64,000 bases of DNA from Nioella aestuarii (lineage in GTDB: Bacteria > Pseudomonadota > Alphaproteobacteria > Rhodobacterales > Rhodobacteraceae), in assembly GCF_050896395.1 (NCBI RefSeq), contig NZ_JBPBBA010000010.1, positions 31,458-95,457 of the forward strand, given 5' to 3'. Position 1 is the first letter of the stretch. Every line of letters begins with the position of its first letter. A program made the translations under genes and the position numbers. Of the stretch, positions 53,057-62,245 are shown in pieces. The notes beneath the pieces are model-generated. The model was given only the letters and a program-made list of their open reading frames with translations, was not told where the DNA came from and did no database searches.

Positions 53057-54279
53057 CATCTGACCGCTACGATACGCTCTTCAGGGCGCAGCTTGACGCC
53101 CTGAAGGGTGATGGAAACTATCGCATTTTCGCAGAGCTTGAACGCCGTTGCGGTGACTTTCCTCAGGCAAGGAACCACGGGGCGGGGGCCCAGGAGGTCA
53201 CCGTGTGGTGTGGCAATGACTACTTGGGCATGGGTCAGCATCCGCGCGTGCTTCAGGCCATGCATGAGACCATAGAAGCCTGTGGCGCCGGGGCAGGGGG
53301 CACGCGGAATATCTCGGGCACAACACATGCCCATGTGGAGCTGGAACGCGAACTGGCAGACCTGCATGGCAAGGAGTCGGCATTGCTGTTCACCTCTGGC
53401 TATGTGTCGAACTGGGCGTCTCTAGGAACGCTCGGATCGCGGTTGCCAGGCTGCACGATCCTGTCTGACAGTCTCAACCATGCCTCAATGATCGAAGGCA
53501 TCCGTCATGCCCGCTGCGACAAGCAGATCTGGCGTCACAATGATGTAGAAGATCTGGACCGGCGGCTGTCGGCGCTGGACCCGGATGCGCCCAAGATCGT
53601 GGCCTTTGAAAGCGTCTACTCGATGGATGGCGACATCGCACCGATTGCCGAAATCCTCGACGTGGCGGAGAATCATAATGCGATGACCTATCTTGATGAG
53701 GTTCATGCGGTCGGGCTCTACGGCCCGCGCGGCGGCGGCATTGCCGAACGCGAAGGGCTGATGGATCGCGTCACGCTGATCGAAGGTACGCTAGGCAAGG
53801 CATTCGGAGTTGTCGGTGGCTATGTGACGGGATCGGCCCCACTGGTGGATTTCATCCGCAGCTTTGCCAGCGGCTTCATCTTCACCACCGCGCTGCCACC
53901 CGCGATTGCGGCGGCCGCGACGGAGTCGATCCGGGTGCTGAAGGGGTTTGAAGGGGCGCGTTTGCGGGCAGCGCAGCAGCGGCAAGTGGCCCGGCTGAGG
54001 GCGCGCCTGGATGCTATGGGCATCCCGCATCAGACCAATCCCAGCCATATTGTGCCGGTCATGGTGAAGGACCCGGTTAAGTGCAAGATGCTGTCGGATA
54101 TTCTTATGGACCGCTACGGGATCTACGTGCAGCCGATCAACTATCCAACGGTTCCCAAGGGAGAAGAGCGCCTGCGCTTTACGCCGTCCCCCTTGCATAG
54201 CGATGCCGAAGTGGACCGGCTGGCCGAGGCGCTGCATGATTTGTGGAGCCAATGTGCATTGGCACGGGTGGTTGCATAG
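53053..54279 (+). CDS. hemA: 5-aminolevulinate synthase
   Basis: A 408-residue PLP enzyme condensing glycine and succinyl-CoA, the committed step of tetrapyrrole synthesis by the C4 pathway. Characteristic segments: WCGNDYLGMGQHPRVLQAMH, GTRNISGTTHAHVELERELA, LFTSGYVSNWASLGTLGSRL, YLDEVHAVGLYGPRGGGIAE and the PLP lysine in IEGTLGKAFGVVGGYV. The ATG overlaps the DUF302 TGA (53053-53056), placing it in the sox transcription unit and suggesting heme supply for SoxX, A, D and E. Other hemA genes may exist elsewhere; Rhodobacter has two. Confidence 0.95.
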   Translation: MTSDRYDTLFRAQLDALKGDGNYRIFAELERRCGDFPQARNHGAGAQEVTVWCGNDYLGMGQHPRVLQAMHETIEACGAGAGGTRNISGTTHAHVELERELADLHGKESALLFTSGYVSNWASLGTLGSRLPGCTILSDSLNHASMIEGIRHARCDKQIWRHNDVEDLDRRLSALDPDAPKIVAFESVYSMDGDIAPIAEILDVAENHNAMTYLDEVHAVGLYGPRGGGIAEREGLMDRVTLIEGTLGKAFGVVGGYVTGSAPLVDFIRSFASGFIFTTALPPAIAAAATESIRVLKGFEGARLRAAQQRQVARLRARLDAMGIPHQTNPSHIVPVMVKDPVKCKMLSDILMDRYGIYVQPINYPTVPKGEERLRFTPSPLHSDAEVDRLAEALHDLWSQCALARVVA

Positions 54280-54283
54280 AGCG

Positions 54284-54365
54284 ATTTCGCCGCCTGACGG
54301 CGCCGATCCGCGGGTGGGGATCCCCCCCCCCGCACCCCTTGGAATATTTTCACAAAGAAGAAGGG
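54284..54365 (+). repeat. Dispersed intergenic repeat, copy C
   Basis: TTTCGCCGCCTGACGGCGCC, GATCCGCGGG, a run of ten C at 54322-54331 and GGAATATTTTCACAAAGAAG. It aligns along its length with copy B after acuI, with its G/C-hairpin arm altered. It directly follows hemA. Confidence 0.75.
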
Positions 54366-54397
54366 TCAGAGACCCCTTGTCGATGGGAGAGAGTGCA

Positions 54398-55303
54398 ATG
54401 AGCGGGATCACGCGACGGATGCTGATGACGGGGGTGGCGGGCCTTGGGGCGGCGGCGGTGATGCCGCGCTGGCTTCATGCGTCCGTGCAGCTTGGGGATT
54501 GGCAGATCGACACGCTAAGTGACGGCAATCTGGTACTGCCGGCGGATTTCATCCTGGGCCCCATGCCGGCAGAGGAGGTGGCGCCGATCCTTGCGCGGCA
54601 CGGGCTGGCCGCGGGCGAGCCGCTGACGCCGCCCTGCAACGTGACGCTTCTGCGCGGGCAAGGGCGTACCGTGTTGTTCGACGCAGGGTCCGGTTTGGCC
54701 TTTCAGCCATCGGTCGGGGAATTGCCGGATGCGCTTGATGCGCTTGGGGTCGATCCCGGTGACGTGACCGACGTGGTCTTTACCCATGCCCATCCGGATC
54801 ATCTTTGGGGCGCGCTGGACGATTTCGACGAGGCGATGTTCTACAATGCGCGTCACTATATGGGGGCGGGAGAGCTCGACTATTGGCGTGATCCAGAGAC
54901 GGTCAACACGATCGGCACGGCCCGCCAGGCCTTTGTCATCGGAGCGGCGCGCCGGTTGGAGATCCTGGGGGATATGGTGGAGCGTTTCGAGCACGGGGAC
55001 GAGGTTCTACCGGGTGTCACGGCCGTGCTGACCCCCGGCCACACGCCGGGTCATATGGCCTTTGCTGTCGGCAATATGATGATCCTGGGTGACGCCATCG
55101 GCAATCACCACGTGGGGTTCGAGGCGCCGGGGTTGCCCTCTGGTTCGGATCAGGATCAGGCGTTGGCAGCGGAAACCCGTCTGGCGCTGCTGGATCGGAT
55201 CGTGGCCGATGACATGACGCTGATTGGCTTCCACCTGCCGGGTGGCGGCATTGGCCGGGCCGAGCGGATGGACGGAGCCTATCGTTTCGTGCCGGAGATC
55301 TGA
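54398..55303 (+). CDS. Tat-exported metallo-beta-lactamase-fold hydrolase
   Basis: A 301-residue zinc hydrolase. ATG 54398, after GGGAGAGAG, begins a Tat signal ITRRMLMTGVAGLGAAAVMP. The MBL motif THAHPDH (HxHxDH) is near residue 128, then LTPGHTPGHMAF and DAIGNHHVGFEAPGLP supply further ligands, and LIGFHLPGGGIGRAE the last His. The position after the sox genes recalls SoxH of Paracoccus, also of this fold, but orthology is not certain. Substrate unknown. Confidence 0.82.
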   Translation: MSGITRRMLMTGVAGLGAAAVMPRWLHASVQLGDWQIDTLSDGNLVLPADFILGPMPAEEVAPILARHGLAAGEPLTPPCNVTLLRGQGRTVLFDAGSGLAFQPSVGELPDALDALGVDPGDVTDVVFTHAHPDHLWGALDDFDEAMFYNARHYMGAGELDYWRDPETVNTIGTARQAFVIGAARRLEILGDMVERFEHGDEVLPGVTAVLTPGHTPGHMAFAVGNMMILGDAIGNHHVGFEAPGLPSGSDQDQALAAETRLALLDRIVADDMTLIGFHLPGGGIGRAERMDGAYRFVPEI

Positions 55304-55346
55304 CACACCCCATTGACCAGCGATGCGAGGTCTGAGATGCGGAGAC

Positions 55347-56015
55347 ATGACCAGGCCCCCGGTTTCTGCCCGCATCGTTTTCGATCTAGATGGAACGCTG
55401 ATCGACAGCGCCCCTGATATTCATGCCATCGCAAACGAGGTGCTGGCGTTGGAGGGATATGACCCGATCACCCTTCAGGATACGCGCCGGTTTGTCGGCA
55501 ACGGGGCTGTCGTCTTCGTGGCGCGGATGCGGGGGGCTCGCAATGTGCCGGAAGCTGCGCAGGAGCGGATGTATACAGCTTTTATCGAGCGCTATGACAG
55601 GGCCGTGGGGCGCACCCACCGTTACCCTGATGTCACTGAGACCTTGCAGGCGCTGCGCGCCGCAGGGCACCGGCTGGGACTGTGCACCAACAAGCCGATT
55701 GGCCCCGCGCGCGCCGTGCTGGCGCATCTGGACCTCGACGGCTTTTTCGAAACCGTAATTGGCGGCGACAGCCTGATCGTCAAGAAACCCGACCCCGCCC
55801 CGTTGGAGGCCGCTTTTGATGCGCTTGGGGACGGGCCGAGGATCTATGTCGGCGACAGCGAGGTCGATGCTGAGACCGCAGAACGGCTCGGCGTGCCGTT
55901 TCTGCTGTTCACCGAAGGGTATCGCAAAACCCCCGCGGAAAAGCTGCCCCATCACGCGGGCTTTGACGATTACACGCTGCTGGCCGGATTGGTGGACGAT
56001 CTGCTAAGGGGCTGA
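55347..56015 (+). CDS. gph: Phosphoglycolate phosphatase (HAD family)
   Basis: A 222-residue HAD hydrolase that removes phosphate from 2-phosphoglycolate. Motif I IVFDLDGTLIDSAPDIHAI, motif II in LCTNKPIGPAR, motif III Lys in VKKPDPAPLEAAFDALGDGP and motif IV YVGDSEVDAETAERLG are all present, with a helical C1 cap. The ATG at 55347 is preferred (MTRPPVSARIVFDLDG); 55323 is an alternative. It ends three bases before the convergent aminotransferase. Confidence 0.88.
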   Translation: MTRPPVSARIVFDLDGTLIDSAPDIHAIANEVLALEGYDPITLQDTRRFVGNGAVVFVARMRGARNVPEAAQERMYTAFIERYDRAVGRTHRYPDVTETLQALRAAGHRLGLCTNKPIGPARAVLAHLDLDGFFETVIGGDSLIVKKPDPAPLEAAFDALGDGPRIYVGDSEVDAETAERLGVPFLLFTEGYRKTPAEKLPHHAGFDDYTLLAGLVDDLLRG

Positions 56016-56018
56016 GGC

Positions 56019-57278
56019 CTACGCCTCTGACCCCATTTCCTTCAACGCCGCCAGAAGTTGGGCCACCTCGCCTTCAGTGTTGTAATGGCAAAGGGAAATG
56101 CGGATGCAATCGGTCAGGCCCAAGGGGGTCAGGACATTGCCGCTGTAGTGATCGGCCTTGCGTGTATGGGTGCGAATGCCCTGCTGGTTCAGCGCCTCGA
56201 CCACGTCTTCCGAGGCATGGCCGGCGACGACGATCGACACCAGACCCTCACGCGCCGGGTTGTCAGCACCGGCCAGAATGGTGATGTGATCCATGTCGCG
56301 CAGACCGGGCAGGTTGCCGGTGCCGTTGATCATCGCGTTCGTAAGATGCGTTTCGTAGTCATGGATGGCGTGGCCCGCCGCTTCGATCCGGTCGCGTCGG
56401 TCGGTGGCGTCGGACACCTCACTGCCCAACCAGTCGAAATAGTCGATGACATCGGACATGGTGGCAAAGCTGCCCGCGTCGCGGGTGCCAAACTCCCATC
56501 CGGAGGCGGGGGCGTCGATCAGCATGTCATGGGGCAGGGCAGTCAGCCGGTCCGATATCCAGGCAATGCCGTAGCCATGGCGCGAAAACACCTTGTAGGG
56601 CGAAATCGCATAGCCATCCACGTTGTAGGCTGTCAGGTCGAGCTGCCCATGGGCAGCGTGCTGGATGCCATCGACGATGATCATGCAATCGGGCGCAACG
56701 GCGCGGATCGCGGCCGCGATGCCTGCCACATCCATTGCCATCCCCGTAACGGGAGAGCCATGAAGGATCGTCGCCACCGCAACATCGGGGGTCATCAGGG
56801 CGGTGTAGTCCTCGGGCGTGACGCGGCCGGTGGCGTCGTCATGGGGCACGTTCAGATAATCGAGCCCGGCGATCTCGGCCCACCGGCGCGCGGCACTGCG
56901 GCTCGCGGGGTGTTCAATCGACGAGCCTATGACCTTCGCGCCCTTAGGCGCATTCACGCAAGCGGTGCGGATCAGGCGAAAGAGCAACTCGGTGCCGCTT
57001 TCCCCCGCAAAGAACTGACCACCCGGGGCATTCATGAACACGGCTAGGTCGGCCTTGGCCTTGTTGATCACGTTCTGCAGCCCCTGGCCGGCGGGATTGA
57101 TGCGGCCGGGATTGTCGGGAAGCGCCGCGAATTTGGCAGAGGTCTGCACCACCGAATTCAGGGTCAGCGCACCGCCCGCATTTTCAAAGAATATGCGCGG
57201 GCCCTGAAAGGGGCAGCTGTCCACATGGGCAAAGCGCGCACGTATGGCGTCGAGAAGGGCGGGGTTGTCCTGAATCAT
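56019..57278 (-). CDS. Aminotransferase class V / cysteine desulfurase-like PLP enzyme
   Basis: A 419-residue PLP enzyme, distant relative of the one at 29647. Entry motif RIFFENAGGALTLNSVVQTS, phosphate loop FFAGESGTELLFRLIRTA, Asp motif IIVDGIQHAAHGQLDL and PLP lysine in AISPYKVFSRHGYGIAW. The C-terminus TPLGLTDCIRISLCHYNTEG is typical of SufS-like proteins. The C-terminal cysteines are not in the usual desulfurase loop position, so the reaction is uncertain. Convergent with gph. Confidence 0.82.
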   Translation of the reverse strand: MIQDNPALLDAIRARFAHVDSCPFQGPRIFFENAGGALTLNSVVQTSAKFAALPDNPGRINPAGQGLQNVINKAKADLAVFMNAPGGQFFAGESGTELLFRLIRTACVNAPKGAKVIGSSIEHPASRSAARRWAEIAGLDYLNVPHDDATGRVTPEDYTALMTPDVAVATILHGSPVTGMAMDVAGIAAAIRAVAPDCMIIVDGIQHAAHGQLDLTAYNVDGYAISPYKVFSRHGYGIAWISDRLTALPHDMLIDAPASGWEFGTRDAGSFATMSDVIDYFDWLGSEVSDATDRRDRIEAAGHAIHDYETHLTNAMINGTGNLPGLRDMDHITILAGADNPAREGLVSIVVAGHASEDVVEALNQQGIRTHTRKADHYSGNVLTPLGLTDCIRISLCHYNTEGEVAQLLAALKEMGSEA

Positions 57279-57378
57279 CTGGGGCGTCCTGTCGGGTCAT
57301 GTCCGGATGAGGCTATGGAAGACCGCTTTGACACGGAAGTGTCAAGCACTGCCCAAGCCCGGACCCGCGCATGGGGCC

Positions 57379-57744
57379 TCAGCGAATCCGAAACGTGGCG
57401 CTTCGGCCTTCTCCGCGGTCGACGGTGAAACGCATTTCGCGGGCGTTGCGGATCTCGACAAGTTGGCAGTTGAATGGAATTTCCCGGCCCGACCAATCCA
57501 TCTCGCGACAGAAATACCCGTCCCTCCATTCCCAATGGCCGATCAGGGGCCAGTCGATCGCTTCACCCTCGATCCGGCCATCATCGCTGACGCTGAGCCT
57601 CACCCCGAAAAGCCCCAGACTCAGCTCGCGCCCGTTGACGATCTCAACAAAGGTGTCGCGGTCCCTTATCGGCTGAAATTCCTCCGCCGCAGCAACTGTT
57701 GACGCGCAGACAGCAGCCAAAAGTGTACAAGCGAACAGACGCAT
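57379..57744 (-). CDS. Small secreted protein of unknown function
   Basis: A 121-residue protein with a clear signal peptide (RLFACTLLAAVCASTVAAAE). The mature part is beta-rich, with FVEIVNGRELSLGLFGVRLS, WEWRDGYFCREMDWSGREIP and two cysteines. Similar short exported proteins occur in Rhodobacteraceae, but I know no function. GGGAGAGACGAC precedes the ATG. It stands alone. Confidence 0.7.
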   Translation of the reverse strand: MRLFACTLLAAVCASTVAAAEEFQPIRDRDTFVEIVNGRELSLGLFGVRLSVSDDGRIEGEAIDWPLIGHWEWRDGYFCREMDWSGREIPFNCQLVEIRNAREMRFTVDRGEGRSATFRIR

Positions 57745-57927
57745 GTCGTCTCTCCCTCCAGAGTCCTTTGATCGGGACTACGATGGACGCAAGGGATCGG
57801 ATCATTCTTCGGGGATTGCAGCGGAGGGGAAGAGGGTGATATCCAACCTTCTCTGTATTTCAGTGATTTGATATTAAAGGAGAAGTTGTCTCAAGCATGG
57901 CTTTGCCAAAGAACTGGTCCCCATAGA

Positions 57928-58551
57928 CTACGGCTTTAAGCTCTTCCTCTCAGCCATAAGGATCGTCGCCATGTCGCAACGGGGGTCCTCGACCACGAAA
58001 TCACAGACGCGCAATCCATTGGTATTCAGTATCGCCTCGTACTCGCTGAACGAAAGGCTCGCGTGGTAGACCTGATCGTCACCGACGCGTCCAACTTCCT
58101 CGCCCTCATTTGGTCCCACTGTCAGCATCAGTTTGCCGCCGGGCAGTACCAGCTCAGCCAACTTCGGGAGCACGGCGCGCTGTTCATCTTTCGTGAGATG
58201 AAAGAAGCTGTGCCACGCGATCACAGCGAGAAAGGCCCGTTCAAGCCGAATTTCGCGCATGTCCTGCACCAGCCAATCAGCGCTTGGAAAGCGGCTCTTT
58301 GCCAGGTCGATCATGGGTGAAGAGGCGTCGATCCCGGTCACTGCGAAGCCCCGCGAGAGGAAGTATCCCGCGATCGGATCTCCGGCACCACAGCCAATGT
58401 CGAGGACCGTGTCGCCCTCGCTCAGCCCTTCGACCATTCGATCCAGCCAAAGTCGTTCATGCAAACCCTTCGGACGTTCCCGATCGAAGCATTCCGCGTT
58501 GCGTTCGTAGACAGTTTGGGTTTGCAGGGCCAAATCCGCGATGGTCTTCAT
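57928..58551 (-). CDS. Class I SAM-dependent methyltransferase
   Basis: A 207-residue methyltransferase. The SAM-binding motif I is TVLDIGCGAGDPIAGYFLSR near residue 54; YERNAECFDRERPKGLHERL precedes it, and the acidic post-motif I is VTGIDASSPMIDLAKSRFP. GAGGA, five bases upstream, fixes ATG 58551; a frame opening at 58596 would add 15 residues. Substrate unknown. On the edge of the metal-handling block. Confidence 0.85.
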   Translation of the reverse strand: MKTIADLALQTQTVYERNAECFDRERPKGLHERLWLDRMVEGLSEGDTVLDIGCGAGDPIAGYFLSRGFAVTGIDASSPMIDLAKSRFPSADWLVQDMREIRLERAFLAVIAWHSFFHLTKDEQRAVLPKLAELVLPGGKLMLTVGPNEGEEVGRVGDDQVYHASLSFSEYEAILNTNGLRVCDFVVEDPRCDMATILMAERKSLKP

Positions 58552-59034
58552 GGTTTTCCTCAATGCTTTGGGCACCGAATCCAGTGCCTTGGACACGGCC
58601 AGCTAAGGCGGTCATGGGCATAGTCGCAAGCGTGCCTATGCGGTGCAGGGCATTTGGGCTGAGGTTGCCGTTTTTCTCGGCGGGCCACTTGGCGTTGTGT
58701 CGGGCAATGACGGCACGGACAGTGTGGCGGGGGTCATCAATATCTCGAAGACGCGGCCGTGGACGATCTGCTATCTGAGGGTTCGGAAGACACGCTCATT
58801 GACGTCGTTGATCAGGGGCTGTCCGCCCAAGGCGAAGATCAACGTCATTCCCAAGACCCTGTCCGGGGTCTTGATGTCTTCGGCCATGAAGCAGCTGCTG
58901 TGATGGTGGCGGAGGGGATGGGCCTGACGTCGAACCTTCTCCACACTAACCTATTGAAATATAATAAATCTCAACTCATCTTCCGAACAAAGCCACTGCA
59001 TCAGTCGACCACGACTGCTGATGCGGAGCAGGCG
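58552..59034. other. Intergenic region with possible gene remnant
   Basis: 483 bases with no intact gene. On the minus strand, frame stretches near 58890-58770 read like coding (MAEDIKTPDRVLGMTLIFAL, then GGQPLINDVNECVFRTLR) before a stop. This may be a decayed gene at the boundary of the metal block, but I recognise no family. The segment 58950-59000 is A+T-rich and could carry a promoter. Confidence 0.35.
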
Positions 59035-60444
59035 TCAGGTGACAGTGAACTGCCCCATCATGCCCGCATCCTCATGTTCGAGGATGTGGCAGTGAAACAT
59101 GAACGGTGTCTCGCGGCTGGCGGGCTGGTCGAACCGGGCGAGGATCTCGGCCTCGCCAGGTACCAGCACAGTGTCTTTCCAGCCGGTGTTCTCGGGCCGC
59201 GGGGGGCCGCCGTTCTCGGTAATCACCCGAAAGCGGACGCCGTGGACGTGGAACGGATGCGCGACCATGGTGCTGCGGATCTGCCAGCGTTCGACCGATC
59301 CGAGCGCGACTTCGAAATCGATCCGCCGCATGTCAAAGGGACGCCCGTTGATGGCAAAGCCACCGCCGCCCATCATCATGCCCCCCATGCCCATGTCGAG
59401 CGAGACCTGCCGCGTCACGGCTTCGGCTCCGGACAAGTCCTCGGGCGCACCGTCCAACTGGTCTGGCAGGTGGGTTATCCGTGCGGACAGCGTGGAGTCG
59501 GTGGCGAACTGAAGGACGCCATAGGCCTGGCCCGGATCGCTCATCAGCACCGGCGCGCCACCCGACGAGAAATCGACAAGCACTTCGGCCCGTTCTCCGG
59601 GTGAAAGACGCAGCGCATCCAGGGCAACTGGAGCAGGCAGAAAGCCGCCGTCCGTCGCCACCAGGTGCATGGGCCGCGTGTCGTCCATGAACAGCGTGTA
59701 GATCCGTGCATTCGAGCCGTTGAGCAGGCGCAGGCGGACAATCCCCTCAGGCACGACCGCAGTCGCGCCGGCCTGACCATTGATAAGCATCCGGTTTCCG
59801 GCAAACCCATGCATGATGTCCATCATGGATGGGTCATAGATCATGCGTCCGGAGCGATCGAACCGACGATCCTGCAAAACAAGCGTCAGATCATCGATCC
59901 CATATGTTGAAGGCAGGCCACGGGCGTCATCCTGCCCGTCGGTCAGATGGATGACTCCGGCCAGCCCGAAATAGACCTGTTCGGGAATTCGTCCGTGCAT
60001 GTGCGTATGATACCAGACGGTTGCCGGGTCCTGCGCGATGGTCAGGTCCGGGGTCCATGACGCACCTGGTTCTATCGCTTGTTGTGGTCCGCCATCATGC
60101 TCTCCGGGCACCAGAAGGCCATGCCAATGCGTTGTGATGGCTTCATCAAGGTTATTCTGAACTTCGGCGGCCAGATCGCCGTTTTGCATCACAACGGTCG
60201 GCCCCAGATAGCCCTGATTATATCCGGCGGTGGGTGTGCTGGCGCCACCGCCAAAGGCGGTGCTCCCCGGCGTTGCCGTCAGCGCCACTCGCCCCGTCTC
60301 CCGCGTATCGAGAAGCGGTGGCATGGCAAGGCGCGTTCGCGGTGTCTGTCCCTGCGCGAGGGCATGCCGGACGGACGATTGGGAAAGGACGCCAGCGGTC
60401 AGGATCGCTGCGGAGGTCGAAGTCAGGAAGTGGCGTCTTTTCAT
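59035..60444 (-). CDS. Multicopper oxidase (CueO/CopA-like)
   Basis: A 469-residue exported laccase-like oxidase. The Tat signal KRRHFLTSTSAAILTAGVLS begins at ATG 60444, which is preferred over a longer frame opening at 60510. All four copper-ligand blocks are present: THWHGLLVPG, WYHTHMHG, AHPFHVHGVRF and FHCHILEHEDAGMM, the last with the type 1 Met. A Met/Gly-rich insert GMGGMMMGGGGF resembles the CueO methionine segment. Likely oxidises Cu(I) in the periplasm, protecting against copper. Confidence 0.93.
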   Translation of the reverse strand: MKRRHFLTSTSAAILTAGVLSQSSVRHALAQGQTPRTRLAMPPLLDTRETGRVALTATPGSTAFGGGASTPTAGYNQGYLGPTVVMQNGDLAAEVQNNLDEAITTHWHGLLVPGEHDGGPQQAIEPGASWTPDLTIAQDPATVWYHTHMHGRIPEQVYFGLAGVIHLTDGQDDARGLPSTYGIDDLTLVLQDRRFDRSGRMIYDPSMMDIMHGFAGNRMLINGQAGATAVVPEGIVRLRLLNGSNARIYTLFMDDTRPMHLVATDGGFLPAPVALDALRLSPGERAEVLVDFSSGGAPVLMSDPGQAYGVLQFATDSTLSARITHLPDQLDGAPEDLSGAEAVTRQVSLDMGMGGMMMGGGGFAINGRPFDMRRIDFEVALGSVERWQIRSTMVAHPFHVHGVRFRVITENGGPPRPENTGWKDTVLVPGEAEILARFDQPASRETPFMFHCHILEHEDAGMMGQFTVT

Positions 60445-60569
60445 TTTATTCTTTCGGGGTCTTGGCTGGCAAACCCATTTGTGGCGGCCGAGGGTTCCTT
60501 GGCGCGCCAAGTTGCATCAGGAGGCCGAGGACCGTGGGCCGTGATTGCCTGCGCTCGACGCGCCTCAGA

Positions 60570-60941
60570 TTACTCTTCCAGCAGCTTTTTGCGTTCAGTG
60601 AACTCGGTCGAGTCGATTTCGCCCTTGGCGTAGCGCTCTTTCAAAAGCGTCATGGCACGATCATGTGTGGCATGGCCGCCGACGGCGGGGCCGGCTGCGC
60701 CGAACAGGCGCAGGAGATAGATGATCCCAGCAACGATCCCGACCACGATCAGGATCATGAAGATCGGTCCAAGTACCATTCCAAAGCCCCCCCATTGGCT
60801 GCCACCCCACATCATGTCATGACCATAATATAAGCGGCCGTCGCGCCCGGGGATTTCTCCCACCTGTGCCATCACTGACGTTGCGGCAAAGCAGAGTGCA
60901 CTTGCCGTAGTCGGGGCAATTGCCCAATTCCGGAGTTTCAT
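60570..60941 (-). CDS. SHOCT-domain membrane protein
   Basis: A 123-residue protein with an N-terminal signal or anchor (NWAIAPTTASALCFAATSVM), a Trp/Gly-rich segment MMWGGSQWGGFGM, one membrane helix (LGPIFMILIVVGIVAGIIYL) and a C-terminal SHOCT motif TLLKERYAKGEIDSTEFTER. ATG 60941 was chosen; the upstream extension in the long frame is unlike the family. Such proteins often neighbour copper and heavy-metal genes. It is on the same strand and 125 bases upstream of the multicopper oxidase. Confidence 0.82.
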   Translation of the reverse strand: MKLRNWAIAPTTASALCFAATSVMAQVGEIPGRDGRLYYGHDMMWGGSQWGGFGMVLGPIFMILIVVGIVAGIIYLLRLFGAAGPAVGGHATHDRAMTLLKERYAKGEIDSTEFTERKKLLEE

Positions 60942-61182
60942 CTCGTCACACCTCTCGCATGGCAGTGGATTCCGCCATCTCTGGACAACTATAAATCTGG
61001 AAAGCGGTGCGCAGACCATGATCCATGACAAGACGGCAGCGCAAAAACATTCTAGCATGCAACGAAGCTGCGCGCGAGTTGACGGTAGAACGAATGCTCT
61101 GATTTTGCTTCGCAAGGCCGATTTCCGTGCCAATTTGCCAAGTCAGCAGCTTCGAACCCCAAAATACAAGGATTGCAGTTCA

Positions 61183-61569
61183 ATGGCTTACACGATCAAT
61201 CGAATGATCTCCGGCTCGGGGATCGACGATGTCGACGCTCGGGCGCGAAAGACGCTGGCCGATCACGGCTTCGGCGTTCTGACCGAGATCGACGTCAAGG
61301 CGACGATGAAGAAGAAGCTCGATGTCGAGATGCCGGCCTATCGCATCCTTGGCGCCTGCAACCCGAAGATGGCGCATCAGGCGATCGGGATCGAACCGCG
61401 TGTGGGCGCGATGCTGCCCTGCAACGTCATCCTTCGCGAAGTCGAGGGTGGGGTCGAAGTCAGCGCCATCGACCCGGTGGCGTCGATGCAGGCGATTGAG
61501 AACGCCGATTTGACGGCCGTGGCGGGCAAGGTGCGCGATCTTCTGGCGAAGGCCGTCGCGGCAATCTGA
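61183..61569 (+). CDS. DUF302 domain protein (cytoplasmic)
   Basis: A 128-residue DUF302 protein without a signal peptide, starting MAYTINRMISGSGIDDVDAR. Family segments ARKTLADHGFGVLTEIDVKA, LDVEMPAYRILGACNPKMAH and VGAMLPCNVILREVEGGVEV are all clear. The longer frame from 61018 has no basis. Small DUF302 proteins are common in metal-resistance blocks; function unknown. The next gene starts two bases later. Confidence 0.88.
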   Translation: MAYTINRMISGSGIDDVDARARKTLADHGFGVLTEIDVKATMKKKLDVEMPAYRILGACNPKMAHQAIGIEPRVGAMLPCNVILREVEGGVEVSAIDPVASMQAIENADLTAVAGKVRDLLAKAVAAI

Positions 61570-61570
61570 G

Positions 61571-62245
61571 ATGACCCTGCGTGCCGCTATTCTCGCGGGC
61601 CTCGCGATCCTCGGGATCGTCCTGCTCGGCGTCTGGTTGGTCGCGCCCTCGGTATTCGCCGAGGCGCGCAGCCTTCTGGAGCCCAAGCGTCTGGAAATGC
61701 TGGTGGCGCGCGCCGGTCTCTGGGGGCCGGTCCTGATCGTCACGCTCATGACCCTTGCGGTCGTGGCCAGCCCCATCCCGAGCGCGCCGATCGCACTGGC
61801 GGCCGGAGCGGCCTACGGACATCTCTGGGGGACCGTGCAGGTCGTCATCGGCGCCGAGCTCGGGGCGCTGATCGCCTTCGGTCTCGCACGGGTTCTGGGG
61901 CATGATGTCTTGCGGCGGGTGTTCGGTGATCGCGTCGATGCCGGGCTTCTCGGCTCGCAGACCGCGTTGACGGCGACGGTTCTTGCCAGCCGCCTGATGC
62001 CCTTCGTGTCATTCGACATGATCAGCTACGCGGCCGGACTGAGCCGATTGCACGCCTGGCGTTTCGCCTTGGCAACTCTGGCGGGGATCATACCGGCAAG
62101 CTTCCTGCTGGCCCATTTCGGCGGTGAGGCGGTTAGCGGAGACCTCGGCCGCGCGACATGGGCGGTGCTGGGACTCGGGCTTGTGACGGGGCTGCCGCTG
62201 CTCTGGGTGGCGCTGCGGCAAAAGCCTGAAAAGGAAAATCCATGA
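61571..62245 (+). CDS. TVP38/TMEM64 (VTT-domain) membrane protein
   Basis: A 224-residue inner-membrane protein of the SNARE-associated/VTT (DedA-like) superfamily with about six hydrophobic segments. Typical signatures are ASPIPSAPIALAAGAAYGHL, GAELGALIAFGLARVLG and SRLMPFVSFDMISYAAGLS. Bacterial relatives may move lipids or ions; in metal-resistance contexts they are commonly annotated TVP38. The stop overlaps the APC permease start (ATGA, 62242-62245). Confidence 0.88.
   Translation: MTLRAAILAGLAILGIVLLGVWLVAPSVFAEARSLLEPKRLEMLVARAGLWGPVLIVTLMTLAVVASPIPSAPIALAAGAAYGHLWGTVQVVIGAELGALIAFGLARVLGHDVLRRVFGDRVDAGLLGSQTALTATVLASRLMPFVSFDMISYAAGLSRLHAWRFALATLAGIIPASFLLAHFGGEAVSGDLGRATWAVLGLGLVTGLPLLWVALRQKPEKENP

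Noticed and set aside
54322..54331. Run of ten C as a phase-variation tract
   Set aside because: It is in an intergenic repeat copy, not in a coding region or between promoter elements; may also be a sequencing-prone homopolymer.
61018..61182. N-terminal extension of the DUF302 protein
   Set aside because: No similarity to DUF302 and no ribosome site; the family start is at ATG 61183.
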